Assembly: GCA_022072095.1 (NCBI GenBank)
Contig: JAJVIJ010000012.1
Span: 1-64,000 of the forward strand
From: Rhodocyclaceae bacterium
GTDB lineage: Bacteria > Pseudomonadota > Gammaproteobacteria > Burkholderiales > Rhodocyclaceae
Direction: 5' to 3'
Length of the DNA: 64,000 bases
Below are positions 45,765 to 56,205 of the stretch, one piece after another. Below the pieces are notes generated by a model. That model was not told the origin of the DNA, ran no database searches, and worked only from the letters and a program-made list of their open reading frames with translations. Each line of letters starts with the position of its first letter. Positions within the stretch are counted from its first letter, which is position 1. Made by a program: the position numbers and the translations under genes.

Positions 45765-47555
45765 ATGAGCTACAGGGCACCATTGCAGGACATGCGCTTC
45801 GTGATGCAGGAGCTCGCGGGTCTGGATAGGCTTGCTTCGCTGCCCGGCTTTGGCGATACAGGCGGCGAGGTGGTCGATGCCGTGCTCGACGAGGCCGACC
45901 GCTTTGCTTCCGACATTCTGGCACCGCTCAACCGCATCGGCGACACCGAACGTGCGCGCTGGCAGGACGGCGTCGTGACCACGCCCCCCGGCTTTCGCGA
46001 CGCCTATCTCAGGTTCGCCGAGAACGGCTGGAACGGCATCGGCTGTGACCCCGAGTACGGCGGCCAGGGGATGCCCAAGCTGGTGACCACCGCCGTGTAC
46101 GAAATGTGGAAGGCCGCCAATCTGTCCTTTTCCCTGTGTCCGATGCTGACCAGTGGCGCGATCGAGGCACTGATGCTGCGCGGCTCGGACGCGCAAAAGC
46201 AGATGTATCTGCACAACATGGTCTCCGGGAAATGGACCGGCACGATGAACCTGACCGAGTCGCAGGCCGGTTCGGATCTGGCTGCCGTGCGCACGCGTGC
46301 CGTGCCGGCCGGCGATGGCAGCTACCGCCTCACCGGCCAGAAAATCTTCATCACCTACGGCGAGCACGACTACACCGAAAACATCATCCACTTGGTGCTG
46401 GCGCGCACGCCCGACGCGCCCGAGGGCGTGAAAGGCATCTCCCTGTTCGTCGCGCCCAAGTTTCTGGTGCGGGCCGACGGCAGCCTTGGAGCGCGCAACG
46501 ACATTCGCTGCCTGTCGATCGAGCACAAACTCGGCATCCACGGCAGTCCCACCTGCGTGCTCAGCTATGGCGAACAGGGCGGCGCCACCGCCTACCTGGT
46601 CGGCGAGGAGAATCGTGGTCTCGAATACATGTTCATCATGATGAATGCGGCGCGCTTCGCGGTGGGCCTGGAAGGCCTGGCCATCGCCGAGCGGGCTTAT
46701 CAGAAGGCAGTCCAGTATGCGCGCGAGCGCATCCAGGGCACCGACATCGCAGGTGGCAAGGACAAGGTCGCGATCGTGCGTCACCCCGACGTGCGCCGCA
46801 TGTTGATGCGCATGAAGGCGCAGACCGAAGCCATGCGCGCGGTCGCCTATGTCGTGGCCAGCGCACAGGATGCCGCGTCCAGACACCCGGATGCCGGCGA
46901 GCGTGCGCGCAATCAGGCCTTCGTCGATCTGATGATTCCGATCGTCAAGGGCTGGAGCACCGAGACCGGCAATGAAGTGGCCTCGCTGGGTGTCCAGGTC
47001 CACGGCGGCATGGGTTTCATCGAAGAGACGGGTACCGCGCAGTTTTTCCGCGATGCGCGCATCACCACCATTTACGAAGGGACGACGGCGATCCAGGCCA
47101 ATGACCTGATCGGCCGCAAGATCGGTCGCGACGGCGGCCGCGCGCTGGCGGCGCTGGTCCAGGAGATGCGCGCGCTGGACGTCGATTTGGCCACGCTGAC
47201 GGGCGCGGACGCGCAGCGCATGCGCGCGCTGCTCGCGCGCGGCGTCGCCGCGCTGGAGCGGGGAGGGCGCCATGTAGCGGAACAGTACGGAAAGAACATT
47301 CGCGCGGTCGCGGCCGGCTCGGTCCCGCTCTTGCAGCTCATGGGTGTGGTTTGCGGCGGCTGGCAGATGGCCCGCGCGCTGCTGGCCGCACAAAGGCGGC
47401 TGGCCGCGGATGGTGGTGACCGGGGATTTCTGCACGCCAAGATCGCGACCGCGCGCTTTTATGCCGACCACGTGCTGGTCGGCGCCGAAGCGCTGGCCGA
47501 AACCGTCATCGATGGCGGCGACGCCGTGTTGGCGATGGACGAGGCCGCGTTCTGA
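45765..47555 (+). CDS. Acyl-CoA dehydrogenase, long form (DmdC/FadE-related)
   Basis: 596-residue FAD enzyme oxidising acyl-CoA to enoyl-CoA. FAD/substrate region MNLTESQAGSDLAAVRT near residue 160, QKIFITYGEHD near 190, and TTIYEGTTAIQANDLIGRK near 435 with the catalytic Glu of YEGT. A C-terminal domain of about 130 residues beyond the core is typical of the 3-methylmercaptopropionyl-CoA dehydrogenase-like group, though a true sulfur substrate cannot be inferred. AAGGAGAGG precedes the ATG. Probably an operon with the upstream crotonase. Confidence 0.9.
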   Translation: MSYRAPLQDMRFVMQELAGLDRLASLPGFGDTGGEVVDAVLDEADRFASDILAPLNRIGDTERARWQDGVVTTPPGFRDAYLRFAENGWNGIGCDPEYGGQGMPKLVTTAVYEMWKAANLSFSLCPMLTSGAIEALMLRGSDAQKQMYLHNMVSGKWTGTMNLTESQAGSDLAAVRTRAVPAGDGSYRLTGQKIFITYGEHDYTENIIHLVLARTPDAPEGVKGISLFVAPKFLVRADGSLGARNDIRCLSIEHKLGIHGSPTCVLSYGEQGGATAYLVGEENRGLEYMFIMMNAARFAVGLEGLAIAERAYQKAVQYARERIQGTDIAGGKDKVAIVRHPDVRRMLMRMKAQTEAMRAVAYVVASAQDAASRHPDAGERARNQAFVDLMIPIVKGWSTETGNEVASLGVQVHGGMGFIEETGTAQFFRDARITTIYEGTTAIQANDLIGRKIGRDGGRALAALVQEMRALDVDLATLTGADAQRMRALLARGVAALERGGRHVAEQYGKNIRAVAAGSVPLLQLMGVVCGGWQMARALLAAQRRLAADGGDRGFLHAKIATARFYADHVLVGAEALAETVIDGGDAVLAMDEAAF

Positions 47556-47699
47556 TGATCGGGCCCGGCGTGTGCATGGGGCAGGGCAGGGCGCACGCCG
47601 GCGGAATCGGACATGCAATCGGGCATTCAAGTCGAGGCATGGCCGTGCCGTAGGCTCCAGCGACGGCGGCAACAGTCGCCACGTTCGCGGGTGCCTTTC

Positions 47700-48548
47700 A
47701 TGCAAATCGAAGTTCTTCAGCCGGACGCGGTTCTTACGGCCCTGAACCAGGAGCTGGTTGCCGGCCAGTTGGTATTCCCCACCCAGGTCGACGTGGCCTT
47801 GCGCGTGCAGCGTGCGCTGGAAGATCCCGACGTGCATCTGCAGGAGGCCGCCCGCATCGTCGCCAACGAACCGCTGCTCGCGGCGAAAACGCTGGCCATG
47901 GCCAACTCTGCCGCAATCCGGCAACAGGGCCCCGAGGTCCGTGATCTGGTGCGCGCTGTCAACCGGCTGGGCATCGGCACACTCCGCACCCTGGCCGTGA
48001 CGCTGGTGTTGCGGCAAATCATCTACGCCGAACCGCGGCGCATCGAAGCGCACATCGCGGCCGCGCTCTGGGTCCATGCGGTACATATCGCCGCACTGGC
48101 CAGCACGCTCGCACGCCGCACGCGCACGCTCAACCCACAGGAGGCGCTGGTCGCGGGCCTGCTGCACGACATCGGCCATTTCTACCTGCTCTCCAGGTCT
48201 CATCTTTATCCGATGCTGCTCGATCGGAAGCACCCGGCCTCGGCGCTGGTCTATACCGACCACGCCTATGTCAGTCGCGCTGTCATGAAATCGCTGGACG
48301 TCCCCCAGACCATCATCGAGGCGACCGAGGAGTCGGACCTGTATGGCCCCTTGTTCCCGCCGCGCTCGCTGGCCGACACGATCTCGCTGGCCCACCTGAT
48401 CACGCCATTCGGCAATCCACTACTGGAGGAGGATGTGGCCGATCCTTCTTCGACATTGACCGACTGCGTAGAGATCCAGGGGCTGGCCGAATTCGCCGAA
48501 GAAGCCCGGCAGGAGGTCGAGTCCCTGGCCCAGGCGCTGAACGCCTGA
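47700..48548 (+). CDS. HDOD-domain signalling protein
   Basis: 282 residues, mostly an HDOD domain: LQEAARIVANEPLLAAKTLAMANS near residue 45 (quoted in part as ARIVANEPLLAAKTL), RAVNRLGIGTLR near 85 and HD-like LLHDIGHFYLLSRS near 155. HDOD proteins act in stress or c-di-GMP signalling without clear enzyme activity. The ATG at 47700 matches the domain start. The 144 bases before it hold no gene. It converges with xdhC. Confidence 0.8.
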   Translation: MQIEVLQPDAVLTALNQELVAGQLVFPTQVDVALRVQRALEDPDVHLQEAARIVANEPLLAAKTLAMANSAAIRQQGPEVRDLVRAVNRLGIGTLRTLAVTLVLRQIIYAEPRRIEAHIAAALWVHAVHIAALASTLARRTRTLNPQEALVAGLLHDIGHFYLLSRSHLYPMLLDRKHPASALVYTDHAYVSRAVMKSLDVPQTIIEATEESDLYGPLFPPRSLADTISLAHLITPFGNPLLEEDVADPSSTLTDCVEIQGLAEFAEEARQEVESLAQALNA

Positions 48549-48616
48549 AATCCGTGGCCGGTCGCCGATTCGGGTCCTGACGCGGGCATTCGGAGAAAAT
48601 GGTCGGACGGCGGCGA

Positions 48617-49633
48617 TCACGGCGTTTCGCACGCCGTGGCGCAAGGCGTGGCGTGCTCGAGGCCGCTCGATGGCCGCAGCGTGACACCGTTCCTCACGGC
48701 AGTCATTTCGGCGAGGATGGCCAGTGCGATCTCGGGCGGCGTGCGACTGCCGATGGGCAGTCCCACGGGGCCGTGCAGGCACGCCAGCTCGTCGGCCGTC
48801 ATGCCGAAATGCCGCGCCAGGCGCTCGCGCCGCCGCATGTTGTTCGCGCGTGAGCCGAGGGCGCCAACATAGAAGGCCGGCGATCTGAGCGCTTCCAGCA
48901 GCACCATGTCATCGAGTTTGGGGTCATGGGTGAGGGCTACCACCGCGCAGCGTGCGTCCGGCTCCATGGCGAGCAGCGTGTCGTCGGGCATGGTGGCAAG
49001 CAGCCGCGTGCCCGGCAGATCCCAGGCCGGCCGATAGGCTTCGCGTGGCTCGCACACCGTGATGTCGTAGTCCAGCGCCTGCGCCATCTGCGCCAGATAG
49101 CGGGTGATCTGTCCGGCGCCGACGATCAGCATGCGCCACGCCGGTCCGTGCACGGTGTAAAGATGTTCGCCGTCCCAGTGCAGGACATCCCCAGGCCGGG
49201 CCGCGGTCACCCTCACGCGACCGCTGACGAGATCCAGTTCGCGCCGAGTCAGCTGACGTTCGGCCAGACGTTTCGCCAGCTCCTCCAGCGCTGCCGGGTC
49301 TGGCGACGGCTCGACCACCAGTTCCAGCGTGCCGCCACAGGGTAGTCCGAAGCGCATGGCCTCGTCGTGGGTCACGCCATACACCAGCTTGTACGGGGCG
49401 CCACGGCCGGTTTGGTCGAGGTGGCCTGCACGCATGCGTGCGATGAGATCGTCTTCGATGCAGCCGCCCGACACCGAGCCGGCTACCTGACCGTCGTCGC
49501 GCAGCGCCAGCCAGGCCCCGGGCATGCGCGGGGCCGAGCCCCATGTGCGGGCGACGGTGACCAGCGCGAAGCGTCGGCCTTCCGTCGCCCAGCGACGAGC
49601 GACTTCCAATACCTGCCGATCGACGCTGTCCAT
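48617..49633 (-). CDS. xdhC: XdhC/CoxI-family molybdenum-enzyme maturation factor
   Basis: 338 residues. The N-terminal XdhC/CoxI domain has [19 protein letters not shown] and [12 protein letters not shown] near residue 50, and [13 protein letters not shown] near 98. The C-terminal Rossmann domain has [17 protein letters not shown] near 180 and [17 protein letters not shown] near 245. XdhC-type chaperones insert sulfurated Mo cofactor into xanthine-oxidase-family enzymes. It lies 73 bases after iorB on the same strand, so it most likely serves IorAB. Confidence 0.88.
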   Translation of the reverse strand: MDSVDRQVLEVARRWATEGRRFALVTVARTWGSAPRMPGAWLALRDDGQVAGSVSGGCIEDDLIARMRAGHLDQTGRGAPYKLVYGVTHDEAMRFGLPCGGTLELVVEPSPDPAALEELAKRLAERQLTRRELDLVSGRVRVTAARPGDVLHWDGEHLYTVHGPAWRMLIVGAGQITRYLAQMAQALDYDITVCEPREAYRPAWDLPGTRLLATMPDDTLLAMEPDARCAVVALTHDPKLDDMVLLEALRSPAFYVGALGSRANNMRRRERLARHFGMTADELACLHGPVGLPIGSRTPPEIALAILAEMTAVRNGVTLRPSSGLEHATPCATACETP

Positions 49634-49706
49634 CAGCGCCGCCGCCCCGCCGTCATCCGCCCCTGCGACTCGCGACCCCTGCCAACCGGAAAGGGCCCGA
49701 TTCCGT

Positions 49707-51950
49707 TCATGCCTTGAGGTCCTCGGGGCTGATCGGCAGCCGCCGCAGCCGCTTGCCGGTCGCGGCCGCAATGGCGTTGGCGACGGCCGGGGCCACGGGC
49801 GGCACGCCGGGTTCGCCGATGCCGGTCGGATTTTCGGCCGAGGACACGATATGCACTTCGACCCTGGGCATTTCGTTGATGCGGATCGGCGCGTAGTCAT
49901 GAAAATTGGACTGCTCGACGACGCCATCCTTCAAAGTGATGGCACCGTGCAGCATCGCCGACAGCGCGAAACCGACCGAGCCTTCGATCTGCGCGCGGAT
50001 GGTGTCTGGATTGATGGCGATGCCGCAATCCACTGCGCAGACGATGCGATCGACGCGAACGCTGCCATCGGCATGCACTGTCACCTCGGCCACTTGCGCA
50101 ACGAAAGAGCGGAAGGACTCATGCACGGCCACGCCGCGTCCGCGCCGCTCGCCCCGGGCAGCCGGCGCGAGCGGTGTCCCCCAACCCGCCTTGTCCGCGG
50201 CAAGCCTGAGCACACCCGCGTGCCGCGGGTGGCGGCCCAGCAGCGCCATGCGATAAGCGACCGGGTCCTGACCGGTGCTGGCAGCCACTTCATCCAGAAA
50301 GGTCTCGGTCGCGTAGGCAGTATGGGTCGAGCCGACCGAGCGCCACCACAGCACCGGCACACCAATGTCGGTCGGCGTGTGCAGTTCCACGAGCAGGTTA
50401 GGGACGGCGTAGGGCAGATTCGATGCGCCCTCGACCGAGCTGGGGTCGATGCCGGCCTTGATCATGCCCGCCATGGGCGAGCCGGCCATGATGGATTGCC
50501 CCACGAGCCGATGACGCCAGCCGACAAGCCGCCCCTGTGGATCCAGCGCCGCTTCCAGCGCATGGTGGAACGCTGGCCGGTAGTAGCCGGCCTTCATGTC
50601 GTCTTCGCGCATCCAGACGAGTTTCACCGGCGCCCGGCCGCTTATCGCCCGAGCAACGTTCACCGCCTCGAGGACATAATCCGAGTCCTTGCTGGCGCGC
50701 CGCCCGAAACTGCCTCCGGCATAGAGCATGTTCAGCGTCACCTGCTCGGGTTTGAGGCCTAGCAACTCAGCGACCTTCATCTGATCGACGGTGTGCATCT
50801 GCTCGCCGTTCCAGATTTCGCAGCGCTCTGGCGACAAGCGCACTACGCAGTTCAAGGGCTCCATCGCCGCGTGTGCGAGATATGGGAAATCGTAGCTCGC
50901 GCGCAGCACATGCGCCGCAGCGGTCAAGGCCGCCTGCGCGTCACCCTCCTTGCGCGCGACGCTGCCGGGCGTCTGCGCGAGTTCCCGATAGCGCGCCGAG
51001 ATGGCGTCGCTGCCGAGCTTGAACGCCGACGTTTCGTCCCAATCCACGGCCAGCGCGTCGCGGCCTTTTTTCGCGCTCCAAGTGTCTTTCGCCAACACCG
51101 CGACGCCACTGGGAATCGCGACCACGTCCACCACTCCCTTGACCGCTCTGGCGCGGACTGCGTCGAAGGATTTCACCTTGGCACCGAAGCGCGGCGGGTG
51201 CGCGACGACGGCGGTAAGCATGCCCGGGAGATACACATCCTGGGTGAACGTCGCCTCGCCGCGCACTTTGTCGGCACTGTCCTTGCGCAGCACCTGCTTA
51301 CCGACCAGCCTGAATTCACGGGGGTCCTTGAGCCTGAGCCCGGCTGGGACCGACTCGCGCGCGGCCGCGGCCGCCAGTTCGCCGAATTTCGCCTTGCGGC
51401 GCGAAGGCGTGTGCGCGATAACCCCCACGTTCACCGTGATCTCGTCAGTCGGTACCTGCCACCGCCGGGCAGCTGCGGCGACGAGCATGGCACGCGCCGC
51501 TGCGCCGGCCTTGCGCAGCTGCTCCCATGAGTTGGCCATCGCGGTGCTACCGCCTGTACCCTGCATCGGACCCCAGAGCAGGTTGTTGTAGCGCCGCGCA
51601 TCGGCCGGCGCCGCTTCGATCCGCACCTGCGACCAGGCCGCATCCAGCTCCTCTGCGACGATGGTGGCAAGTCCCGTATGCGTGCCCTGCCCCATCTCCA
51701 GGTGCTTGGCGATCACGGTTACCGTGTCATCGTCGCCGATGCGCAGGAAGGCATTGGGCACAAAGGCGCTTACCTTCGGGGCGACGGCCCGGCCACGCGC
51801 CGCGGCCGCGGCATGCGGGAGATAAATGGCCAGCGTGAGTCCCGCCACACCCTTGAAAAAATGACGTCGGCTTTGGTTTTCGATGCGCGCGGTGTCCGTC
51901 GAGATATCCATCGGCCGGTGGGAAATCGCGGGCGTACGTGAAAGGTCCAT
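49707..51950 (-). CDS. iorB: Molybdopterin-binding large subunit, isoquinoline 1-oxidoreductase-like (IorB)
   Basis: 747 residues of an exported aldehyde/xanthine-oxidase-type hydroxylase. A Tat signal [11 protein letters not shown] sits near residue 28. Mo-cofactor and active-site regions include [19 protein letters not shown] near 85, [13 protein letters not shown] near 405 and [17 protein letters not shown] with the catalytic Glu near 720. The domain order and lack of a separate FAD subunit fit IorAB. The real substrate could be another N-heterocycle or aldehyde. The ATG at 51950 follows GGAGG. Confidence 0.88.
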   Translation of the reverse strand: MDLSRTPAISHRPMDISTDTARIENQSRRHFFKGVAGLTLAIYLPHAAAAARGRAVAPKVSAFVPNAFLRIGDDDTVTVIAKHLEMGQGTHTGLATIVAEELDAAWSQVRIEAAPADARRYNNLLWGPMQGTGGSTAMANSWEQLRKAGAAARAMLVAAAARRWQVPTDEITVNVGVIAHTPSRRKAKFGELAAAAARESVPAGLRLKDPREFRLVGKQVLRKDSADKVRGEATFTQDVYLPGMLTAVVAHPPRFGAKVKSFDAVRARAVKGVVDVVAIPSGVAVLAKDTWSAKKGRDALAVDWDETSAFKLGSDAISARYRELAQTPGSVARKEGDAQAALTAAAHVLRASYDFPYLAHAAMEPLNCVVRLSPERCEIWNGEQMHTVDQMKVAELLGLKPEQVTLNMLYAGGSFGRRASKDSDYVLEAVNVARAISGRAPVKLVWMREDDMKAGYYRPAFHHALEAALDPQGRLVGWRHRLVGQSIMAGSPMAGMIKAGIDPSSVEGASNLPYAVPNLLVELHTPTDIGVPVLWWRSVGSTHTAYATETFLDEVAASTGQDPVAYRMALLGRHPRHAGVLRLAADKAGWGTPLAPAARGERRGRGVAVHESFRSFVAQVAEVTVHADGSVRVDRIVCAVDCGIAINPDTIRAQIEGSVGFALSAMLHGAITLKDGVVEQSNFHDYAPIRINEMPRVEVHIVSSAENPTGIGEPGVPPVAPAVANAIAAATGKRLRRLPISPEDLKA

Positions 51951-51961
51951 CGAAGCCTCCG

Positions 51962-52429
51962 TCACGCCAGCCCTCGCGCCGCTTCGTGAATGGCAGCGCG
52001 AATGCGTTGGTAGGTCCCACAGCGGCACAGATTGCCCGTCATAGCCGCGTCGATGTCTGCATCGGTAGGCTTGCGATTGCTTTTCAGCAGCGCGACGGCG
52101 CTCATGATCTGCCCAGGCTGACAATAGCCGCACTGCACGACATCCAGCCGTTGCCACGCGGCCTGCACCGCCTCGGCGACACGCCTCCCGCTTCCCCGGA
52201 TCACGCCCTCGATGGTCTCGATTCGCTTGCCGACGACGGCGGACAGTGGGGTGGAGCAGGCGCGCACCGGCTGGCCATCCAGATGGACCGTGCACGCGCC
52301 ACATAGCGCCATACCGCAGCCGTACTTGGTGCCGGTCAGATGCAGCGTGTCGCGCAGCACCCAGAGCAGTGGGGTTTCAGGGTCGACGTCGACGCGGACG
52401 GTCTTGCCATTGACATGGAATGCGAGCAT
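51962..52429 (-). CDS. iorA: [2Fe-2S] small subunit of molybdenum hydroxylase (IorA)
   Basis: 155 residues with two iron-sulfur clusters. The plant-type cluster is [18 protein letters not shown] near residue 37 with a further Cys in RACSTP. The helical second cluster is [10 protein letters not shown] near 98 and [13 protein letters not shown] near 132. It passes electrons from the Mo site to an external acceptor. It is first in iorA-iorB-xdhC, with iorB 11 bases downstream. GGGAG precedes the ATG at 52429. Confidence 0.93.
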   Translation of the reverse strand: MLAFHVNGKTVRVDVDPETPLLWVLRDTLHLTGTKYGCGMALCGACTVHLDGQPVRACSTPLSAVVGKRIETIEGVIRGSGRRVAEAVQAAWQRLDVVQCGYCQPGQIMSAVALLKSNRKPTDADIDAAMTGNLCRCGTYQRIRAAIHEAARGLA

Positions 52430-52751
52430 GTGGGACTCCCGGCAGCCGGCGCGCGCGAAGTGCCCACACGGCCGCAATGTGACTGAAGATCACGGAACGA
52501 TAGCGCCGATCGGCCGACCGGTCATTTGTCCACGCTATGTCCGTTCCGTGTTCATTTCACGGCCGATTTTACGACTGCCCGGCCCGTCATGCCTCGCCGG
52601 TCGCAACGGCAGCTGAGCGTGCCCCCTTCATGATGCGATTCAGCGCGCTGGGCGCGACCCCGTCCGAAACGCCGCGATCAGTCCGCATCGTCATGATGCA
52701 GACGACGGCGATCCGAAGCCGATGGGATCACCAATATCGTCGCCTGCCTGC
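52430..52751. other. 322-base region upstream of iorA, no gene seen
   Basis: The stretch between iorA and the decayed PEP-CTERM gene contains no coding frame that I can support. Its notable content is a pair of inverted nine-base sites listed separately. A promoter for iorAB is expected here. Confidence 0.5.
52491..52550. repeat. Widely spaced inverted repeat upstream of iorAB
   Basis: CACGGAACG (52491-52499) and CGTTCCGTG (52542-52550) are perfect inverted copies whose centres are 51 bp apart, about five helical turns. They lie 62-121 bases before the iorA start and may be paired operator sites. No matching regulator gene is adjacent. Confidence 0.45.
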
Positions 52752-53341
52752 CTACCGCGCTCGGCGCAACGCCAGCAGGCCAAGACCGGCCGCAAGCATG
52801 GTCCAGGTTTCCGGCTCGGGGATCGGCTCGACCCGATATTCGAGAGGCAGGGGTTTTGCGACCCCGCGCCAAGTACAGGCCCACCCAGGCGAGGCTGGCG
52901 AGAAACATCACTCCGGTGCCTGGCCCGGGCACTGCCACGGCGATGGGGCCATGCCAGGCCAGGTTCTCCGGCTGCCAGCTACCGAGATAGGAGCCGTCTG
53001 CCGCGTAGCCGCTGACGTGCATGACGCGCTGGCCGCTACCGTCATCGTGATCGCCAACGACATGACGCCCAGCCTTGGTCCGCTGCCCTTATCGAAGCGG
53101 CCCCGTGCGAAGAGATCGCCATTGGCTCCCCAGCGCAGGTGGTTGACTTGATCGATACCCTGCCCGGGGGCAGAGCCGCTTCGAAACTGCGCACGAAACG
53201 GTGGCTGGCATCGTATTCGAGAATGTCTGGATTGCCGCCATCGCCCAAGTAGAAATGCCCAACGGCGAAGGGTGCTGCCTGGGCGGGGAGTGCGATGAGG
53301 CCGCCGCTCAGGGCAAGGGCTGCATATCGGATGGGGGTCAT
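52752..53341 (-). pseudogene. Decayed PEP-CTERM exported protein gene with several frameshifts
   Basis: The ATG at 53341 begins a clear signal peptide (MTPIRYAALALSGGL then PAQAAP). A sensible frame ends near EAALPPG. A second frame resumes with GIDQVNHLRWGANGDLFARG, a third has VVGDHDDGSGQRVMHVSGY and a PEP-like tail VPGPGTGVMFLASLAW. A fourth segment ends at the stop at 52752 with VEPIPEPETWTMLAAG and LLALRRAR, a textbook PEP-CTERM signal. At least three shifts are needed to read it through. It was probably an exosortase-processed surface or biofilm protein. Sequencing errors are an alternative to true decay. Confidence 0.7.
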
Positions 53342-53601
53342 GGTGAATTCCGGCTAGACGTTTTCATGATTCCGGCTCCCCGATCATCCGGGTCCTCGGC
53401 CCGGATCCAACACCTTATTCCCGGTGGCCCCCGGCATGTTGCGAATGTCAAGCTCCGCCTGCAGCGCGTGGGCGTCGTGAGGCCTTTCCGGCGCCAGTCG
53501 AGAAATATTCACGGCGCCTGTGCTATCGTTTTTCCACACGCGGCAGCAGCGCATCGCGCCGCGGGCCAAACCCAATCACAACCCATTCCGAGAAAGGGTC
53601 C

Positions 53602-54462
53602 ATGGAGATGAGCGCTGGCTTCATCGTCGTACTCGCCATACTGGTCTTTGCCGTCGTCACCATCGCCAAGGGCGTACGCATCGTTCCGCAAGGCGAGGAA
53701 TGGATCGTCGAGCGGCTGGGCAAGTACCACGGCACGCTGCATCCGGGCCTGTCCATCATCATTCCCTACCTGGACCGCATCGCTTACAAGCTGGTCACCA
53801 AGGACATCATCCTGGACGTGCAGGAGCAGGAGGTGATCACCCGCGACAACGCTGTCATCCTGACCAATGCGATCTCCTTCATCAAGGTGACGGACCCGGT
53901 GAAGGCGGTCTATGGCGTCGTGGATTTTTCGGAAGCCATCCGCAACCTGATCATGACCACGTTGCGCTCGATCATCGGCGAGATGGATCTGGACGAGGCG
54001 CTGTCCTCGCGCGACAAGATCAAGGCGCGACTCAGGGAATCGATCGCCGACGAGGCCGTCGACTGGGGCTTGACCGTCAAGTCGGTCGAGATCCAGGACA
54101 TCAAACCATCGGAGTCGATGCAGCGCGCAATGGAAATGCAGGCGTCTGCGGAGCGCGAGCGCAAGGCCGTGGTGACGCGTGCCGAGGGCGAAAAGCAGTC
54201 GGCAATCCTTCAGGCCGAAGCCAGGCTGGAAGCCGCCAAGCGCGATGCCGCGGCGCAGGTGACGCTGGCCGAAAGCTCGGCCGAATCGTTCCGACGCGTC
54301 ACCCAGGCGATCGGCAGCGAACCGCTGCCGGTGATGTACATGCTGGGCGAACGCTACGTCGCGGCACTCAGCCGCCTGTCCGCGGCCGACAATGCCAAGG
54401 TGATCGTGCTGCCGGCCGATCTGCAGGATGCGCTGCGCGGGCTGCTCGGCCGGCGCGACTGA
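53602..54462 (+). CDS. qmcA: SPFH/stomatin-like membrane protein (QmcA family)
   Basis: 286 residues. One N-terminal membrane anchor (FIVVLAILVFAVVTIAKG) is followed by the SPFH domain with VERLGKYHGTLHPGLSIIIP near residue 37 and the prohibitin-type TRDNAVILTNAI near 82. A Glu/Ala-rich coiled coil at about 185-235 drives oligomerisation. It is the slipin/QmcA length. QmcA-like proteins organise membrane domains and modulate FtsH. No nfeD gene adjoins. The 260 bases upstream carry no gene. It converges with pntB. Confidence 0.87.
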   Translation: MEMSAGFIVVLAILVFAVVTIAKGVRIVPQGEEWIVERLGKYHGTLHPGLSIIIPYLDRIAYKLVTKDIILDVQEQEVITRDNAVILTNAISFIKVTDPVKAVYGVVDFSEAIRNLIMTTLRSIIGEMDLDEALSSRDKIKARLRESIADEAVDWGLTVKSVEIQDIKPSESMQRAMEMQASAERERKAVVTRAEGEKQSAILQAEARLEAAKRDAAAQVTLAESSAESFRRVTQAIGSEPLPVMYMLGERYVAALSRLSAADNAKVIVLPADLQDALRGLLGRRD

Positions 54463-54492
54463 GCGAGGCCACGCCCCGCCGACGGATCCGGT

Positions 54493-55872
54493 TCAGCCCT
54501 CCAGCGCCTTGATCTGGGCGATGATCTCGGCGACCACGCCCTGCGCACTGCCATAGCACATGCGACAGTTCTCGGCGAAGAAGAGCGCGTTCTCGATGCC
54601 GGAATACCCGGCGCCCTTGCCGCGTTTGATGACGATAACATTATGGGCGCGATCCACGTCGAGGATCGGCATGCCGTAGATCGGGCTGGATTTGTCGGTG
54701 CGCGCGACCGGATTGACGACATCGTTCGCACCGATCACCAGCGCCACGTCGACCGACGGAAAATCGGCGTTGATTTCCTCGAGATCGAAGATCTTTTCGT
54801 AGGGCACGCCGGCTTCCGCTAGCAGCACGTTCATGTGGCCCGGCATGCGTCCGGCGACCGGGTGGATCGCGAAGCGCACGCCTACGCCGGCTTTCTCCAG
54901 CAATTGCGCCATCTCCCAAACCTTGTTCTGAGCACCGGCGACGGCCATGCCGTAACCCGGCACGACGACCACAGACTGTGCATAGCGCATGACCGCGGCG
55001 ACATCCAGCGCCGATACCTCGCGCATCGTGCCCTCGACCGTCCCACCCGCCTGCGCGGCACCCGAGATCGGCGAAAACAGAATGTTCCGGATCGGCCGGT
55101 TCATCGCCTTCGCCATCAACTGTGTCAGCAAGGTACCGGCCGCACCGACGACGATGCCGGCGATGATCAGTGCAGGATTGTTGAGTACGAAGCCCTCGAA
55201 ACCGACGGCCAGTCCGGTGAAAGCGTTGAACAGCGAGATCACGACCGGCATGTCGGCACCACCGATCGGCAGCGTGACAACCGCGCCGAGCACCAGCGCC
55301 AACACGAAAAAAGCAAGGATCGAACGCACGTCGATCTGGCCCGAGGCGACGATCACGATGCCGAGCGCGATCGTGACCACGGCCAGCAACACGTTCACGG
55401 CGTTCTGCGCGGGCAAGCGCCAGGCGCGCTCCATCAGTCCCTGCAGCTTGGCAAATGCGATGCACGAACCGGAGAACGATACCGCGCCGATCAAGGCGCC
55501 CAGTGTCGCCAGTGCCGTCGGCACGAGGCCGTGGATTTCGCCGCGCGCGAATTCCAGCGCGGCGATCGCGGCGGCCGCGCCGCCCCCCATGCCGTTGTAG
55601 ATCGCCACCATCTGTGGCATGTCGGTCATCTTGACCACCTTGCCGGACCACCAGGCTGCGCCCCCTCCGACCGCGAGCGCGACGAGAATCAGTCCGTGAT
55701 TTCGCATGTCCGGCGAAAACAGCGTCACCACGGTCGCCAGCACCATGCCCACCCCGGCCCAGACGATGCCGCGACGCGCCGTCACCGGCGAACTCATCGC
55801 CTTCAGGCCAAGAATGAACAACACCGCGACCACGAAATACGAGGCATCGATCAGCCAGCGAACGGTCGTCAT
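54493..55872 (-). CDS. pntB: NAD(P) transhydrogenase subunit beta
   Basis: 459-residue subunit of the proton-translocating transhydrogenase that makes NADPH from NADH. The first half is about nine membrane helices and the last about 180 residues form the NADP-binding domain III with VVVPGYGMAVAGAQ near residue 290 and GANDVVNPVA near 385. The ATG at 55872 overlaps the pntAB stop as ATGA, so the two are coupled. NADPH could serve biosynthesis and nitrite assimilation. Confidence 0.95.
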   Translation of the reverse strand: MTTVRWLIDASYFVVAVLFILGLKAMSSPVTARRGIVWAGVGMVLATVVTLFSPDMRNHGLILVALAVGGGAAWWSGKVVKMTDMPQMVAIYNGMGGGAAAAIAALEFARGEIHGLVPTALATLGALIGAVSFSGSCIAFAKLQGLMERAWRLPAQNAVNVLLAVVTIALGIVIVASGQIDVRSILAFFVLALVLGAVVTLPIGGADMPVVISLFNAFTGLAVGFEGFVLNNPALIIAGIVVGAAGTLLTQLMAKAMNRPIRNILFSPISGAAQAGGTVEGTMREVSALDVAAVMRYAQSVVVVPGYGMAVAGAQNKVWEMAQLLEKAGVGVRFAIHPVAGRMPGHMNVLLAEAGVPYEKIFDLEEINADFPSVDVALVIGANDVVNPVARTDKSSPIYGMPILDVDRAHNVIVIKRGKGAGYSGIENALFFAENCRMCYGSAQGVVAEIIAQIKALEG

Positions 55873-56189
55873 TTCGCTGCTCCCATGGACGCGTCCTTTG
55901 CGCCCGCCTTGTTCGACTTGAACATGGCGAGCATGCGCTCGGTGACGACATAGCCGCCGGCGGCATTGGCCGCACCCAGCAACACGGCGATGAACCCGAT
56001 CGCGAGTTGCAGGGGGTCGTCGGGGTCGGCCTGTCCGAGCACGACCATCGCCCCGACCAGGACCACACCATGCACGAAATTGGAGCCCGACATCAACGGT
56101 GTATGCAGGATCACCGGCACGCGCGCGATGATTTCGTAGCCGGTGAACGCGGCCAGCATGAACAGGTACAGCGCAGCAAAGCCTTCCAT
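55869..56189 (-). CDS. pntAB: NAD(P) transhydrogenase subunit alpha, part 2 (membrane)
   Basis: 106-residue membrane subunit with about three to four helices, beginning MEGFAALYLFMLAAFTGYE and containing LHTPLMSGSNFVHG near residue 36, the conserved proton-path loop. A separate PntAB gives the three-subunit form known from Rhodospirillum. The ATG at 56189 has GGGGA upstream. It follows pntAA by 16 bases. Confidence 0.93.
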   Translation of the reverse strand: MEGFAALYLFMLAAFTGYEIIARVPVILHTPLMSGSNFVHGVVLVGAMVVLGQADPDDPLQLAIGFIAVLLGAANAAGGYVVTERMLAMFKSNKAGAKDASMGAAK

Positions 56190-56205
56190 CGTGATAGTCC
56201 CCGTA

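Noticed and set aside
45534..48395. Very long minus-strand open frame (over 900 codons) opposite the crotonase, acyl-CoA dehydrogenase and HDOD genes
   Set aside because: High GC gives long antisense frames. The translation is His/Asp/Gln-rich with no recognisable domain, and the plus-strand genes carry clear motifs.
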